From assembly GCF_002240565.1 (NCBI RefSeq), contig NZ_MZMO01000001.1:1-64000 (forward strand): 64,000 bases of DNA, in the 5' to 3' direction. A model generated the notes under the pieces. The model was not told the origin of the DNA. It was given only the letters and a program-made list of their open reading frames with translations, and did no database searches. Positions within the stretch are counted from its first letter, which is position 1; each line of letters starts with the position of its first letter. This DNA is from Clavibacter michiganensis subsp. insidiosus (GTDB taxonomy: Bacteria; Actinomycetota; Actinomycetes; Actinomycetales; Microbacteriaceae). Made by a program: the position numbers and the translations under genes. Of this stretch, positions 1 to 7,810 are shown piece by piece.

Positions 1-1489
1 CGACGCCCGACCGGTCGACACGGCGCCGCCCGCGCCCCCGTCGGCGTGGTCGACCGGCGCCGACGGCAAGGTCCTCCTCTCCTGGACCGCGAACGCGCGC
101 CGACATCGCCGGCTACGACGTGTACCGCGACGGCGAGAAGCTCACGGGCACCCGCTCGCGGCTCCCGCCTTCACCGACACGGGCCTCGTCAACGACACCG
201 CGTACGCCTACACGGTGACCGATCGACGACACCCGCCTCGTGTCGGGCGTCCGCGGTCGCCACCGGCACCCCGCGCGCCGGCGACGCCGTGGCCCCGGCC
301 ATCCCCTCCGCCGTCACGACGGAGCTCGGCCGCGGATCCGTGACCGTCCGCTGGCCGCCGTGCCCGACACGGACGTGACCCGCTACGACGTGCTCCGCTC
401 CACGGGCGACGGCGCGTCCGTCGTCGTCGGCACCGTCGGACCGGGCGAGACCCGCTGGACCGACACGACCGCCGCGATCGGCACCGCGTACTCCTACGCG
501 GTCGTCGCGACCGACGGCTCCGCCAACTCCTCCGCGGCCTCCGCGGTGGCGAAGGCGACGCCGATCAAGGTGGACATCGTGGTGGCGGCCGACGGCTCGG
601 GCGACGCCACGAGCCTCGCGCAGGTGCTCGGTTCCACCGACCCCCACCGGCTCGCTGCCCAACAACGCCGACTACACGACGCAGGGCTACCGGACGATCC
701 TCGTCAAGCCCGGCACGTACGCGGGCGGCGTCGTCTCCGGCAACCGCTACGGCGTGAACGTGGTCGGCGCGACCGGCGACCCGGGCGACGTCGTGCTCAC
801 CGCGCCCGGCGGCGCCGTCGCGACGCTCACCGTCTCGGCCCCGCAGTGGACCCTCCGCGACGTGACCGTGCAGAGCGTCGCGACCGCGGTCGCGCGCAGG
901 CGACGGCCGTGCAGGTGAAGTCCGGCGACAGGCAGGTGCTCGACCACGTGCGCCTGCTCGGCGACAAGCAGACCCTGCTCGTCTCCACCGCCAACGTCAC
1001 CACCTACAGCCGGGTCTACGTGACCGGCTCGTACCTCGAGGCGGGTCCGACCTGATCCTCGGCCGCGCCGTCACGGTGGTCGACCGCAGCACGATCCACG
1101 TGCTCGACCGGCCGGGCGCCTCGCTCACCGACTCGTCCGTCGCGGCGGGCTCGGCGTACGGGTTCCTCATCCAGGACAGCCGCATCGTGACGGACGGCGC
1201 CGCCGGATCCATCGCGCTCGGCCGCCCGTACTCCACGACCGGCAAGGCGCAGGTCGTGGTGCGGGGCACGGAGCTCGGCGAGGGGATCAACGCCGCCCGT
1301 CCGTGGAAGGACTGGGACGCGGTCACGCCGTGGACCGCGGGCCGCTTCTCCGAGCACCGCAACACGGGCCCGGGCGCCGCGATCGTGGATCCCGCCACCC
1401 GCCCGCAGCTGACGGACGCCGACGCGGCGACCTTCACGGCGCAGCGCTACCTCGCGGGCACGGACGGCTGGAACCCCACCGGCCGCTGA
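1..1489 (+). pseudogene. Fn3 and beta-helix pectinesterase-like secreted protein, 5' partial, many frameshifts
   Basis: Stitching three frames gives a continuous protein: at least two fibronectin type III modules (about 1-560; strands such as ITRYDVLR-type and YSYAVVATDGS), then a right-handed beta-helix enzyme domain (about 575-1489). The helix domain starts VAADGSGDATSLAQ and contains ILVKPGTYAGGV, the layout of pectinesterase family proteins. The likely role is attack on plant cell-wall pectin outside the cell. The reading frame breaks at about 100, 170, 230, 350, 640, 895 and 1050, each looking like a lost base in a G/C-rich run. The last 138 codons are intact and end in TGA at 1487-1489. 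The 5' end lies outside the window. It is either a pseudogene or a gene with uncorrected sequencing errors; the same defect in the next four genes favours errors. Confidence 0.6.
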
Positions 1490-1697
1490 TCCGCGGAGCG
1501 GGAGCGCCGCACGCACGACCGGGACCGCCGCCGACGCTCGTCGGCGGCGGGTCCGCGCGTGGGGCGCCGCGCCCGCGATCGCCGCGAACCTGCAGGACCC
1601 TGAACCCGTGAACGTTCTCCGCGGCTGGTCCGTCGTCCTCCATGTCGGCGCGTCACATCGCGGCGGACGAAGACGCACCATCCGGATCAGAGACCCC

Positions 1698-2385
1698 ATG
1701 CAGAAGAAGACCAAGATCATCCTCGGCACGAGCGCGGCCGTGGTCGTCGTGCTCGTGTCAGCGCCGCCGCGTTCGGCCCCGCGATCTACCGCGACGCGAT
1801 CGTCGGCCCCCCTGCGGCCGCCCCGTCCGTCTCGGCCGACCCCGCCGACTCCACGCTCGACACGAGCGACCTGTCGCGAGTGGCAGATCGGCACCGGCAG
1901 CACCGCCGGCTACCGCGTCGCCGAGGTGCTCAACGGCACCGACGTGACCGTCGTCGGCAAGACCGAGGACGTGACCGGCGACGTGACGGTCGACGGATCC
2001 ACCCTCACGGCCGCGACCGTGAAGGTCGACGTCGCGAGCATCGCCACCGACGCGGCACCCCGCGACGAGTACTTCCGCGGCACCGCCATGGAGGTCTCGG
2101 AATACCCCGACGCGACCTTCACGCTCCACGCAGCCGGTCGACGCGGCCGTGCCCGCGAGCGGCCAGGTCGCGACGGTCGACGCGACCGGCGAGCTCACGA
2201 TGCACGGCGTGACGCAGACCGCACGGTGCCGCTGCAGGCCGCGCTCTCGGGCGACGGCGTGCAGATCAGCGGATCCATCCCCGTCACCTTCTCCGACTAC
2301 GCGTCCAGGCCCCGACCTCGGCTTCGTGAGCGTCCAGGACAAGGGCACCGTCGAGTTCCTGGTGAAGGCGACGCCGACGAAGTAG
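1698..2385 (+). pseudogene. YceI family protein, frameshifted
   Basis: The start ATG at 1698 opens a signal-anchor (MQKKTKIILGTSAAVVVVLV). After frameshifts near 1757, 1870, 2130, 2220 and 2305 the joined frames give a YceI-like lipocalin fold: WQIGTGSTAGYRVAEVL, a TAATVKVDVASIATD strand, DEYFRGTAMEVSEYPDATF, GELTMHGVTQT and FVSVQDKGTVEFLVKA at the C terminus. YceI proteins are secreted or periplasmic binders of amphiphilic or isoprenoid ligands. The coding content is clear although no single frame carries it. The breaks look like single-base losses, as in the neighbouring genes. Confidence 0.65.
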
Positions 2386-2402
2386 GCGTCCGTCCCACGG
2401 AG

Positions 2403-2437
2403 GGGAGGAGGAGCGCTTCGGGTTCGCTCCTCCTCCC
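2403..2437. terminator. Bidirectional terminator hairpin
   Basis: A perfect 13-bp stem (2403-2415 with 2425-2437) with a 9-base loop lies between the convergent YceI gene and the SnoaL-like gene. It can end transcripts from both sides. Confidence 0.75.
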
Positions 2438-2468
2438 TCCCTCGTGACGGGGTCGTCTCGGCGCTCGG

Positions 2469-2877
2469 TCAGCCCACGTCCGCCGTCGCGGCCGCGACGG
2501 GCGAGATGACCCGGCTCGCGATCAGCCAGCGCCCGTCGTGCAGCTCGACCCCGTCGTCGTACACGACGGCGTGGAGTCCGCCGTCGCGCATGATCATCAG
2601 CCCCTTGGACCGGACCGACGCGGTCGACGCCCCGGTCTCCGTGATGACGACGTTCGTCACGAAGTGCGACAGGGAGCGACGCCGGCGGCGGACATCCTCT
2701 CCGCCGCGGCGCGCATGGCGTCGATGCCCTGGAAGGCGCCCATCCCGAGCGGGTCATGTCGTACGTCGCATCGGTGGTGAACACCTCCCCGAGCAGGTCC
2801 GGCCGGTCCTCGTCGACCACGTGGGCATGGCGGGCGAGCGTCTCGTTGATCTGCTGGCGATCGAGGGCGGTGAGCAT
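2469..2877 (-). pseudogene. SnoaL/NTF2-like protein, frameshifted
   Basis: The start ATG at 2875-2877 follows a good Shine-Dalgarno (GGAGGAACC just upstream on the minus strand). The N-terminal frame reads MLTALDRQQINETLARHAH then VVDEDRPDLLGEVFTTDATY, a typical SnoaL-like opening. The C-terminal frame, read from about 2660 down, has FVTNVVITETGAS and ends ISPVAAATADVG. Frames change near 2750 and 2670. Members of this fold are small enzymes or binding proteins, and the ligand cannot be told. It is divergent from the TetR gene, which probably controls it. Confidence 0.6.
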
Positions 2878-2893
2878 GGTTCCTCCTTGGGTT

Positions 2894-2933
2894 GGTACTG
2901 AGTACCGTAACAGACTCGGTACATTACGGGACC
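2894..2933. promoter_or_regulatory. Probable TetR operator cluster
   Basis: An inverted repeat GTACCG (2902-2907) / CGGTAC (2917-2922) with a 9-bp spacer, plus a further GGTACT/GAGTACC dyad at 2894, fills the gap between the divergent SnoaL-like and TetR genes. The position suggests autoregulation by the TetR protein. Confidence 0.5.
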
Positions 2934-2950
2934 CGGATCGGCGCGGATGG

Positions 2951-2956
2951 TAGTGT
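2951..2956 (+). promoter_or_regulatory. -10 box (TAGTGT), leaderless start
   Basis: TAGTGT lies exactly six bases before the ATG of the TetR gene at 2963, so transcription should begin at or next to the start codon. Confidence 0.55.
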
Positions 2957-2962
2957 CGGCGC

Positions 2963-3590
2963 ATGGCGGAGCGAACCTCGGAGACGGAGGCACCCTCCCT
3001 GTCGCTCATCGAGCGGAAGCAGCGCGCGGCACGGAACCGCATCATCGACGCCGCGGATGCCCTCTTCTCCGAGCGGGCTTCGACCGCGTCTCCGTCACGG
3101 ACATCGCGGAGCGCGCCGAGTGGGGCGCACCACGTTCTTCCGGCACTTCGGGACAAGACCGAGGTCGTCTTCGCCAAGGAGCAGGCGATGTCGACGCGAT
3201 CGCCGACGCGACATCCGGGGCGTGGTCTCCCCGCAGCCCGTGGACGGCCTCGCCGGCGCCCTCCGCGCGCTCGAGCCCCTGGTGCTCCGGCTGTGCGAGC
3301 AGGCGACCGCCGACCTCGGCGCGTACGAGCGGCACACGCGCCTCCTCGGCGCGCACGACGAGCTGCGCGCACGCGAGGCGCTGAAGACCAGCAGATCGCG
3401 ACCGCCCTCGCACAGGCGCTCGTCGAGCACGGCGCTCCCCCGACGATCGCGACCACGGCGGGCGCAGCTCGCCCTCGCCTGCTACTCCAGCGGCCGGATC
3501 CTCGCCGCCGCGCCCCGTGACCTCGCCAGGAGCACACGCGCCGCGTTCCGCAGCACCCTGGCCATGGAGTCGACGTCCCGCGACGGGTGA
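2963..3590 (+). pseudogene. TetR/AcrR family regulator, frameshifted
   Basis: The joined frames give an N-terminal TetR helix-turn-helix (RIIDAADALFSE, VSVTDIAERAE, TTFFRHFG, DKTEVVFAKEQA) and a C-terminal ligand domain ending AFRSTLAMESTSRDG at the TGA of 3588-3590. Breaks lie near 3078, 3122, 3153, 3190, 3390 and 3440. The first 36 codons from ATG 2963 are intact. It is divergent from the SnoaL-like gene across a dyad-rich gap. The breaks are either sequencing errors or a dead gene. Confidence 0.65.
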
Positions 3591-3790
3591 CCGTCCGCAT
3601 CCGGGCGGATCGGGTGCCCCCTCCCCCGCAGCACGATCGCGCGTCCCGCGCTCCGTCTGTCCACGGGCGGCCGGGTCTGAGGACGGTCGGGAACGGTTCT
3701 CAGGACCGCGCCCCTGTGGTCATCGCGGTCCGGCGAGGGTCTTCCCGCCGAGACGCCGATCACTGCCCACGACAGAGAGATGACACGACC

Positions 3791-4727
3791 ATGTCCGTCA
3801 CCCGCTCCGCCTTCCGCACCCGCCCCGTCGCGGTCCCCGCCCTCGCGACGCTCGCCCTCCTCGGCGTCCCCACCGCCGCGCAGGCCGCCACCCCGGCCCA
3901 CGCCGCCACCGCGGACAGCGCGTCCGCCCACCACCACGCGCCGTACCCCCTCAGCCAGCACACGATCCCCGCCACGGACGGCAGCGGCTTCGGCGACGCC
4001 ACCCTCTACGCCCCGCAGGACACGGGCAAGAAGACCCTCGGCGCGATCGTCGTCGCCCCGGGCCTCAAGGGCGACCAGTCCGTCCTGGGCTGGCTCGCCA
4101 AGGACCTCGCCGGCGAGGGCTCCATCGTGCTGGACATGGACACCCTCGGCGGCTACGACCTCCCGAACCAGCGCTCCTACGAGATGCTCGCCGCGGCCAA
4201 GTACCTCGCCACCGCGAGCCCGGTCAAGGACCAGGTGGAACCCGCGGACATCGGCGTCGTCGGCTACTCGCTCGCCGGCGGCGGCGCCCTGCAGGCCGCC
4301 GTGGAGCAGCACGGCCTCAAGGCCGCGGTCGCCCTCATGCCGGACGACTTCCCGGCCGACGCGACCGACCCGTACCACCCCACCCCGTCGCCGACGTACC
4401 CCACCATCACCACGCCCACGCTGGTCATCACCGGCCAGGCCGACACGACCGCCCGGCGTCGTTCATGGGCGAGCCCGCCGACGAGCCCATCCCCGCCTCC
4501 ACCCCCAGGCAGTACCTGGAGCTCCGCGGCGCGGACCACTACGCGGCTCGGGCGAAGACCGACGGCACCGTCCGCGACGCGGTGACGAACTTCCTGAAGA
4601 CCTACCTCGACGGCAACAGCGCCTACGAGAAGCACGTCCGCCCGGCCCAGCCGGTGTCGGCCGCGATCAGCGACTCCGCCAGCTCCTGCCCCCGCGAGAT
4701 CCGACGCACGGCCTCCGGGCCCGATGA
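3791..4727 (+). pseudogene. Secreted cutinase-like (polyester hydrolase family) serine hydrolase, frameshifted near 4450
   Basis: ATG 3791 starts a Sec signal peptide ending about VPTAAQAA. The mature part follows the pattern of actinobacterial cutinases: GAIVVAPGLKGDQSVLGWLA (oxyanion loop and core strand), nucleophile elbow GYSLAGGG (Ser), TPTLVITGQADT (Asp), and after a frameshift near 4450 GADHYAA (His) and TNFLKTYLDGNSAYEKHV. The full triad is therefore present if the shift is a sequencing error. The last clear residues are SDSASSCP. No in-frame stop is seen before the terminator, so the 3' end is uncertain and the end given is the TGA at the hairpin. Such enzymes cleave cutin and related polyesters, which suits life on plants. 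A general esterase role is the alternative. Confidence 0.65.
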
Positions 4728-4761
4728 GAGCGGCGTGCGACCCCGGTCGCACGCCGCTCTC
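4726..4761 (+). terminator. Rho-independent-type hairpin
   Basis: A perfect 15-bp stem (4726-4740 with 4747-4761) with a 6-base loop lies directly behind the cutinase-like gene. No U-tract follows, as is common in high-GC actinobacteria. Confidence 0.75.
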
Positions 4762-4954
4762 GGCGTCCCACCCGGATCGCCCGGCCGCCGCGCGACCGCG
4801 CCCGGCCGAGAGGGAGGACGCGCCGCCGAGGGGATCCGGGGATCACGCCGGGAGCGCACCCCACAGCAGACCCGCGTACTCCGCGCGATCCTCGGGTGAG
4901 GCGAAGCCGGGCAACGGGTCGGAGCCGTAGCGAACGGGCACGGCGCCTCGTCGC

Positions 4955-5581
4955 TCACCGGCCCGCCTCCGCCGGGAGCGCCGCCGCGAGCAGCCCGCGC
5001 GCGGCGTCGCGCGCGACCGCCATCGGCCGGGCGAAGGTGCCCATGCCGAGCGTCACGAGGCCGCCCTCGTAGATCAGCATCAGCGTGCGGGCGGTGGCGG
5101 CCGGATCCGGCACGGCGGCCTCGCGGCACAGGTCGCGCAGCAGGTCCAGCATCCACGCCTTCTGCCGCATGACCTCGGGGAGCACGTCGTGCCCGTCGTC
5201 CTCGTCGCCCAGGTCGCCCTCGCCGAGCTCCGCGCGCGCGTTGATCGCGCTGCAGCCCTTGGGCGTGTTCGCGTCGGCCCACGTGACGGCCGCGTCGAAC
5301 ACCGCCAGCACGCGGTCGATCCCGGGCTCCGGCGTGCGCGCGAGCCGTGCCGCGAGGTGCTCGCGCCAGCGGGCGTCGCGGTGCTGCAGGTACGCCACCA
5401 CCAGCTGCTCCTTGGAGCCGAAGCGGTCGTAGATCGTCTTCTTGGTGACGCCGGCGGCCGCGGCGATCGCGTCGACGCCGACCACGTGGATCCCCCGCGC
5501 GTAGAAGAGCTCGGACGCCGCGTCGAGCACGCGGCGGGCCCCGGGCGTGAGCGGGGCGAGGTCGGGGACGGCGGTGGGCAT
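4955..5581 (-). CDS. TetR/AcrR family transcriptional regulator
   Basis: This 208-residue protein has an N-terminal TetR DNA-binding domain (residues about 13-60: ARRVLDAASELFYARG, GVDAIAAAAGVTKKTIYDRF) and a longer helical ligand domain. It is divergent from the EamA transporter gene with only 33 bp between starts and a dyad spanning both, so it most likely represses that transporter and itself. ATG 5579-5581 is preceded by TAAATT exactly six bases upstream, so the message is probably leaderless. The ligand is unknown. Confidence 0.88.
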   Translation of the reverse strand: MPTAVPDLAPLTPGARRVLDAASELFYARGIHVVGVDAIAAAAGVTKKTIYDRFGSKEQLVVAYLQHRDARWREHLAARLARTPEPGIDRVLAVFDAAVTWADANTPKGCSAINARAELGEGDLGDEDDGHDVLPEVMRQKAWMLDLLRDLCREAAVPDPAATARTLMLIYEGGLVTLGMGTFARPMAVARDAARGLLAAALPAEAGR

Positions 5582-5587
5582 GCGTCG

Positions 5588-5593
5588 AATTTA
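5588..5593 (-). promoter_or_regulatory. -10 box (TAAATT) for the TetR gene
   Basis: TAAATT on the minus strand is six bases before the ATG at 5581. It overlaps the left arm of the operator. Confidence 0.5.
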
Positions 5594-5636
5594 CCGGTCT
5601 GTATAGTCGAGCCCATGACAAGTAGACAGATCGGTA
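5592..5636. promoter_or_regulatory. Operator dyad between tetR and the EamA transporter
   Basis: TACCGGTCTGT (5592-5602) and ACAGATCGGTA (5626-5636) form an inverted repeat with one mismatch in 11. The right arm lies inside the first codons of the transporter gene and the left arm overlaps both -10 boxes. One regulator bound here would block both genes. Confidence 0.6.
5602..5607 (+). promoter_or_regulatory. -10 box (TATAGT) for the EamA transporter
   Basis: TATAGT is seven bases before ATG 5615, close enough for a leaderless transcript. Confidence 0.5.
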
Positions 5637-6610
5637 TACCTCGTCCGCTCGTGACCGCCGTGGCCGCCGCCGGCTTCGTGCTCGCGTGGAGCTCGGGCTT
5701 CCTCATCGCGGCCGTCGGCACGGTCGAGGTGCCCGCGACGACGCTGCTCGTCTGGCGGTTCGCGCCGCTCGCCGTGGTGCTCGTGGCGGTGGTCGTCGCG
5801 ACCGGCGCGGCGCGCGGGATCGCGCCGCGGACGCTCGGGCGGCAGGCGCTCATCGGCGCGTGCGCGCAGCTCGGCTACTGCGCCTTCGTGTACGCGGCGA
5901 TCGGCGCGGGCATCGCGACCGGCACGACGGCGCTCATCGACGCGGTGCAGCCGCTCGTCGTCGCGACGCTCGTCGGGCCGCTGCTCGGGCTGCGCGTGCG
6001 CGGCGCGCAGTGGGCCGGGCTCGCCCTCGGCGCCGTCGGCGTGGTGCTCGTGGTGCGGTCGCAGGCGGGGGCGGCGGATGCGGATCCCGTCGCGTACCTG
6101 CTGCCCGCGGCGGCGATGGCGTGCCTGGTCGCGGGGACGTTCCTCGAGCGCCGGTCGTCCGGCCGTCCGCCCGTGCTCGTGACGCTGACCGTGCACGTCG
6201 TCGTCACGACGGTCGCGCTCGTGGTGGCCGCCGTCGCGACCGGCACGCTGGCGCCGCCCGCGGATCCGGCGTTCTGGATCACCACCGCCGTCGCAGCCCT
6301 CGTGCCGACCCTGGGCGCGTACGGGCTGTACTGGTGGCTGCTCGAGCGCGTCGGGATCACGGCGCTCAACGCGCTGCTGTTCCTCGTGGCGCCGACGACC
6401 GCGGCGGCGGGCGCGCTGCTGCTCGGGGAGCGCATCACGGCGGTGACGCTCGCGGGGTTCGTGCTGTGCGGCGCGGGCGTGGCGGTGGTGCTGGCGACGG
6501 AGGCGCGGCGGGCAGCGGCACGCGCCGGGGACGCGGCGGACACCGGGCCCGCCGCCGACCACTCCAGTCCGGGTGCGGATCGCCGCGAGCCCGCCGCCCG
6601 GGCCGCGTGA
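5615..6610 (+). CDS. EamA/DMT family transporter
   Basis: A 331-residue inner-membrane protein with about ten hydrophobic helices in two homologous halves, the drug/metabolite transporter layout. The first half opens FVLAWSSGFLIAAVG and the second has the conserved helix AFWITTAVAALVPTLGAY with LYWWLLERVG, followed by LGERIT near the end. Members export amino acids, purines or drugs, and the substrate is not clear here. The C-terminal 40 residues are a polar Ala/Gly-rich tail. It is divergent from and probably repressed by the TetR protein next to it. Confidence 0.85.
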   Translation: MTSRQIGIPRPLVTAVAAAGFVLAWSSGFLIAAVGTVEVPATTLLVWRFAPLAVVLVAVVVATGAARGIAPRTLGRQALIGACAQLGYCAFVYAAIGAGIATGTTALIDAVQPLVVATLVGPLLGLRVRGAQWAGLALGAVGVVLVVRSQAGAADADPVAYLLPAAAMACLVAGTFLERRSSGRPPVLVTLTVHVVVTTVALVVAAVATGTLAPPADPAFWITTAVAALVPTLGAYGLYWWLLERVGITALNALLFLVAPTTAAAGALLLGERITAVTLAGFVLCGAGVAVVLATEARRAAARAGDAADTGPAADHSSPGADRREPAARAA

Positions 6611-6615
6611 CGCCC

Positions 6616-6621
6616 TAGGGT
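6616..6621 (+). promoter_or_regulatory. -10 box (TAGGGT), leaderless start
   Basis: TAGGGT lies six bases before ATG 6628 of the lipoprotein gene, directly behind the EamA stop codon. Confidence 0.5.
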
Positions 6622-6627
6622 CCGGAC

Positions 6628-7095
6628 ATGAGCGCTCCGCGGATCACCGTCGCCTGGGCCGGCCTGTGCGCCGCCGCCGTCCTCACGCTGAGCGGGTGCG
6701 CGGCGCCCGGACACGGGGCGGACGCGCTCGCGGCCGTGAACGCGAGCATCGCCGCGCACGACGGCCCGTTCCCCGGACTGCGGCTCGACGGGCTCGAGAC
6801 CCGGTGGGACGAGGAGCAGCAGGTCTGGACCCTCGCCGGGACGATCGGGCCCGTGGGCGACGACCCCGAGGCCGGGCCGGCGTCCGACGGTCGCGTGGCG
6901 CTGTGGGCGACGGACCAGGATCCGACGCGCGAGGACTTCGCGGGCACGCTCTGGTCGGCCGTGAACGGCGCCGACATGGTCTCCGACGCGCCGCAGCTCG
7001 GCTCCTTCCCGCAGCTGTCGATGGACGGCCCGGTGCCGGCCGGGATGTGGTGCAGCGACCTCTACCCCGCTGCGGCCGGCGGCTCCGGCGGCTGA
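6628..7095 (+). CDS. Small secreted lipoprotein of unknown function
   Basis: This 155-residue protein has a short charged start, a hydrophobic core and a lipobox LSGC with Cys at about residue 24, so it should be lipid-anchored on the outer face of the membrane. The rest (RWDEEQQVWTLAG, VALWATDQDPTREDF) matches no family I recognise. The gene overlaps the convergent P-loop gene by 34 bp at its 3' end. Confidence 0.7.
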   Translation: MSAPRITVAWAGLCAAAVLTLSGCAAPGHGADALAAVNASIAAHDGPFPGLRLDGLETRWDEEQQVWTLAGTIGPVGDDPEAGPASDGRVALWATDQDPTREDFAGTLWSAVNGADMVSDAPQLGSFPQLSMDGPVPAGMWCSDLYPAAAGGSGG

Positions 7096-7667
7096 CCCGC
7101 GTTCGGCTGACCCGCCGCCGGCAGCCCGCGCAGCCACACATCGACGTCGCGGGTCGAGCGCAGCCGCACGATCCGGAGGTGCGGGTGCTCGATCGCCGCC
7201 AGGATCACGCGCTTCCGCACCTTCGCGCGCCCCCGCCACCCCCACCGCACGATGTGGTCGGGGTCGGTGAGCACGGTGCGCATCGGCGGCTCGACGTTGC
7301 CGTGCCAGAGCGGCTCGCGGCGCCAGCGGCGGACGACCGTCCGGCGGATCAGGCGCCCCATCTGCACCGCCACGGGCAGGTCGAGCCACACGAGGGTGTC
7401 GGCGCGCGACGGCAGGAGCTGCCCGAGCTGGGTCGTGTACTGCCACTCGGTGACCCAGGTGTCGCGCGACGAGAAGGCCTCGACGTCGTCGCGGAACGTG
7501 GGCAGCTCGGTCCACGCGGGACCGTGGAAGAGGGCGTCCATCTCGGTGTGCGGGAGGCCCGTGCGCTCCTGCACCCGCCGGGCCAGCGTGGTCTTGCCCG
7601 CTCCCGACGCCGCGCCGATGAGGATGCGCCGGGCGGGGGGATCCAGGCGCGGGAGGGGTCCGAGCAT
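7062..7667 (-). CDS. P-loop adenylate kinase-like/FlaR-type protein
   Basis: This 201-residue protein has a Walker A motif GAASGAGKTTLARR near residue 18, an HTEMDALFHGPAW motif, and a lid-like basic region (RLIRRTVVRRWRREP). This matches the adenylate-kinase-like proteins often named 'DNA topology modulation protein', which are small nucleotide-binding kinases of unclear substrate. The Ala/Pro-rich tail overlaps the lipoprotein gene. A TAGGAT box lies six bases before the ATG. Confidence 0.8.
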   Translation of the reverse strand: MLGPLPRLDPPARRILIGAASGAGKTTLARRVQERTGLPHTEMDALFHGPAWTELPTFRDDVEAFSSRDTWVTEWQYTTQLGQLLPSRADTLVWLDLPVAVQMGRLIRRTVVRRWRREPLWHGNVEPPMRTVLTDPDHIVRWGWRGRAKVRKRVILAAIEHPHLRIVRLRSTRDVDVWLRGLPAAGQPNAGQPPEPPAAAG

Positions 7668-7673
7668 CCCGCG

Positions 7674-7679
7674 ATCCTA
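7674..7679 (-). promoter_or_regulatory. -10 box (TAGGAT), leaderless start
   Basis: On the minus strand TAGGAT is six bases before the ATG at 7667 of the P-loop gene. Confidence 0.5.
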
Positions 7680-7810
7680 GGGCGCGCGGGCGGGGCGCCG
7701 TCGGGATCCGCCCCGCCCTCCCGCGCGGGACGACCCGCTCGCGAGCGCGACGCCGCCGGGTACCGTGGTGCCGCCCGCGACGAACCGACACCCGACCGGA
7801 AGGACCCGAT

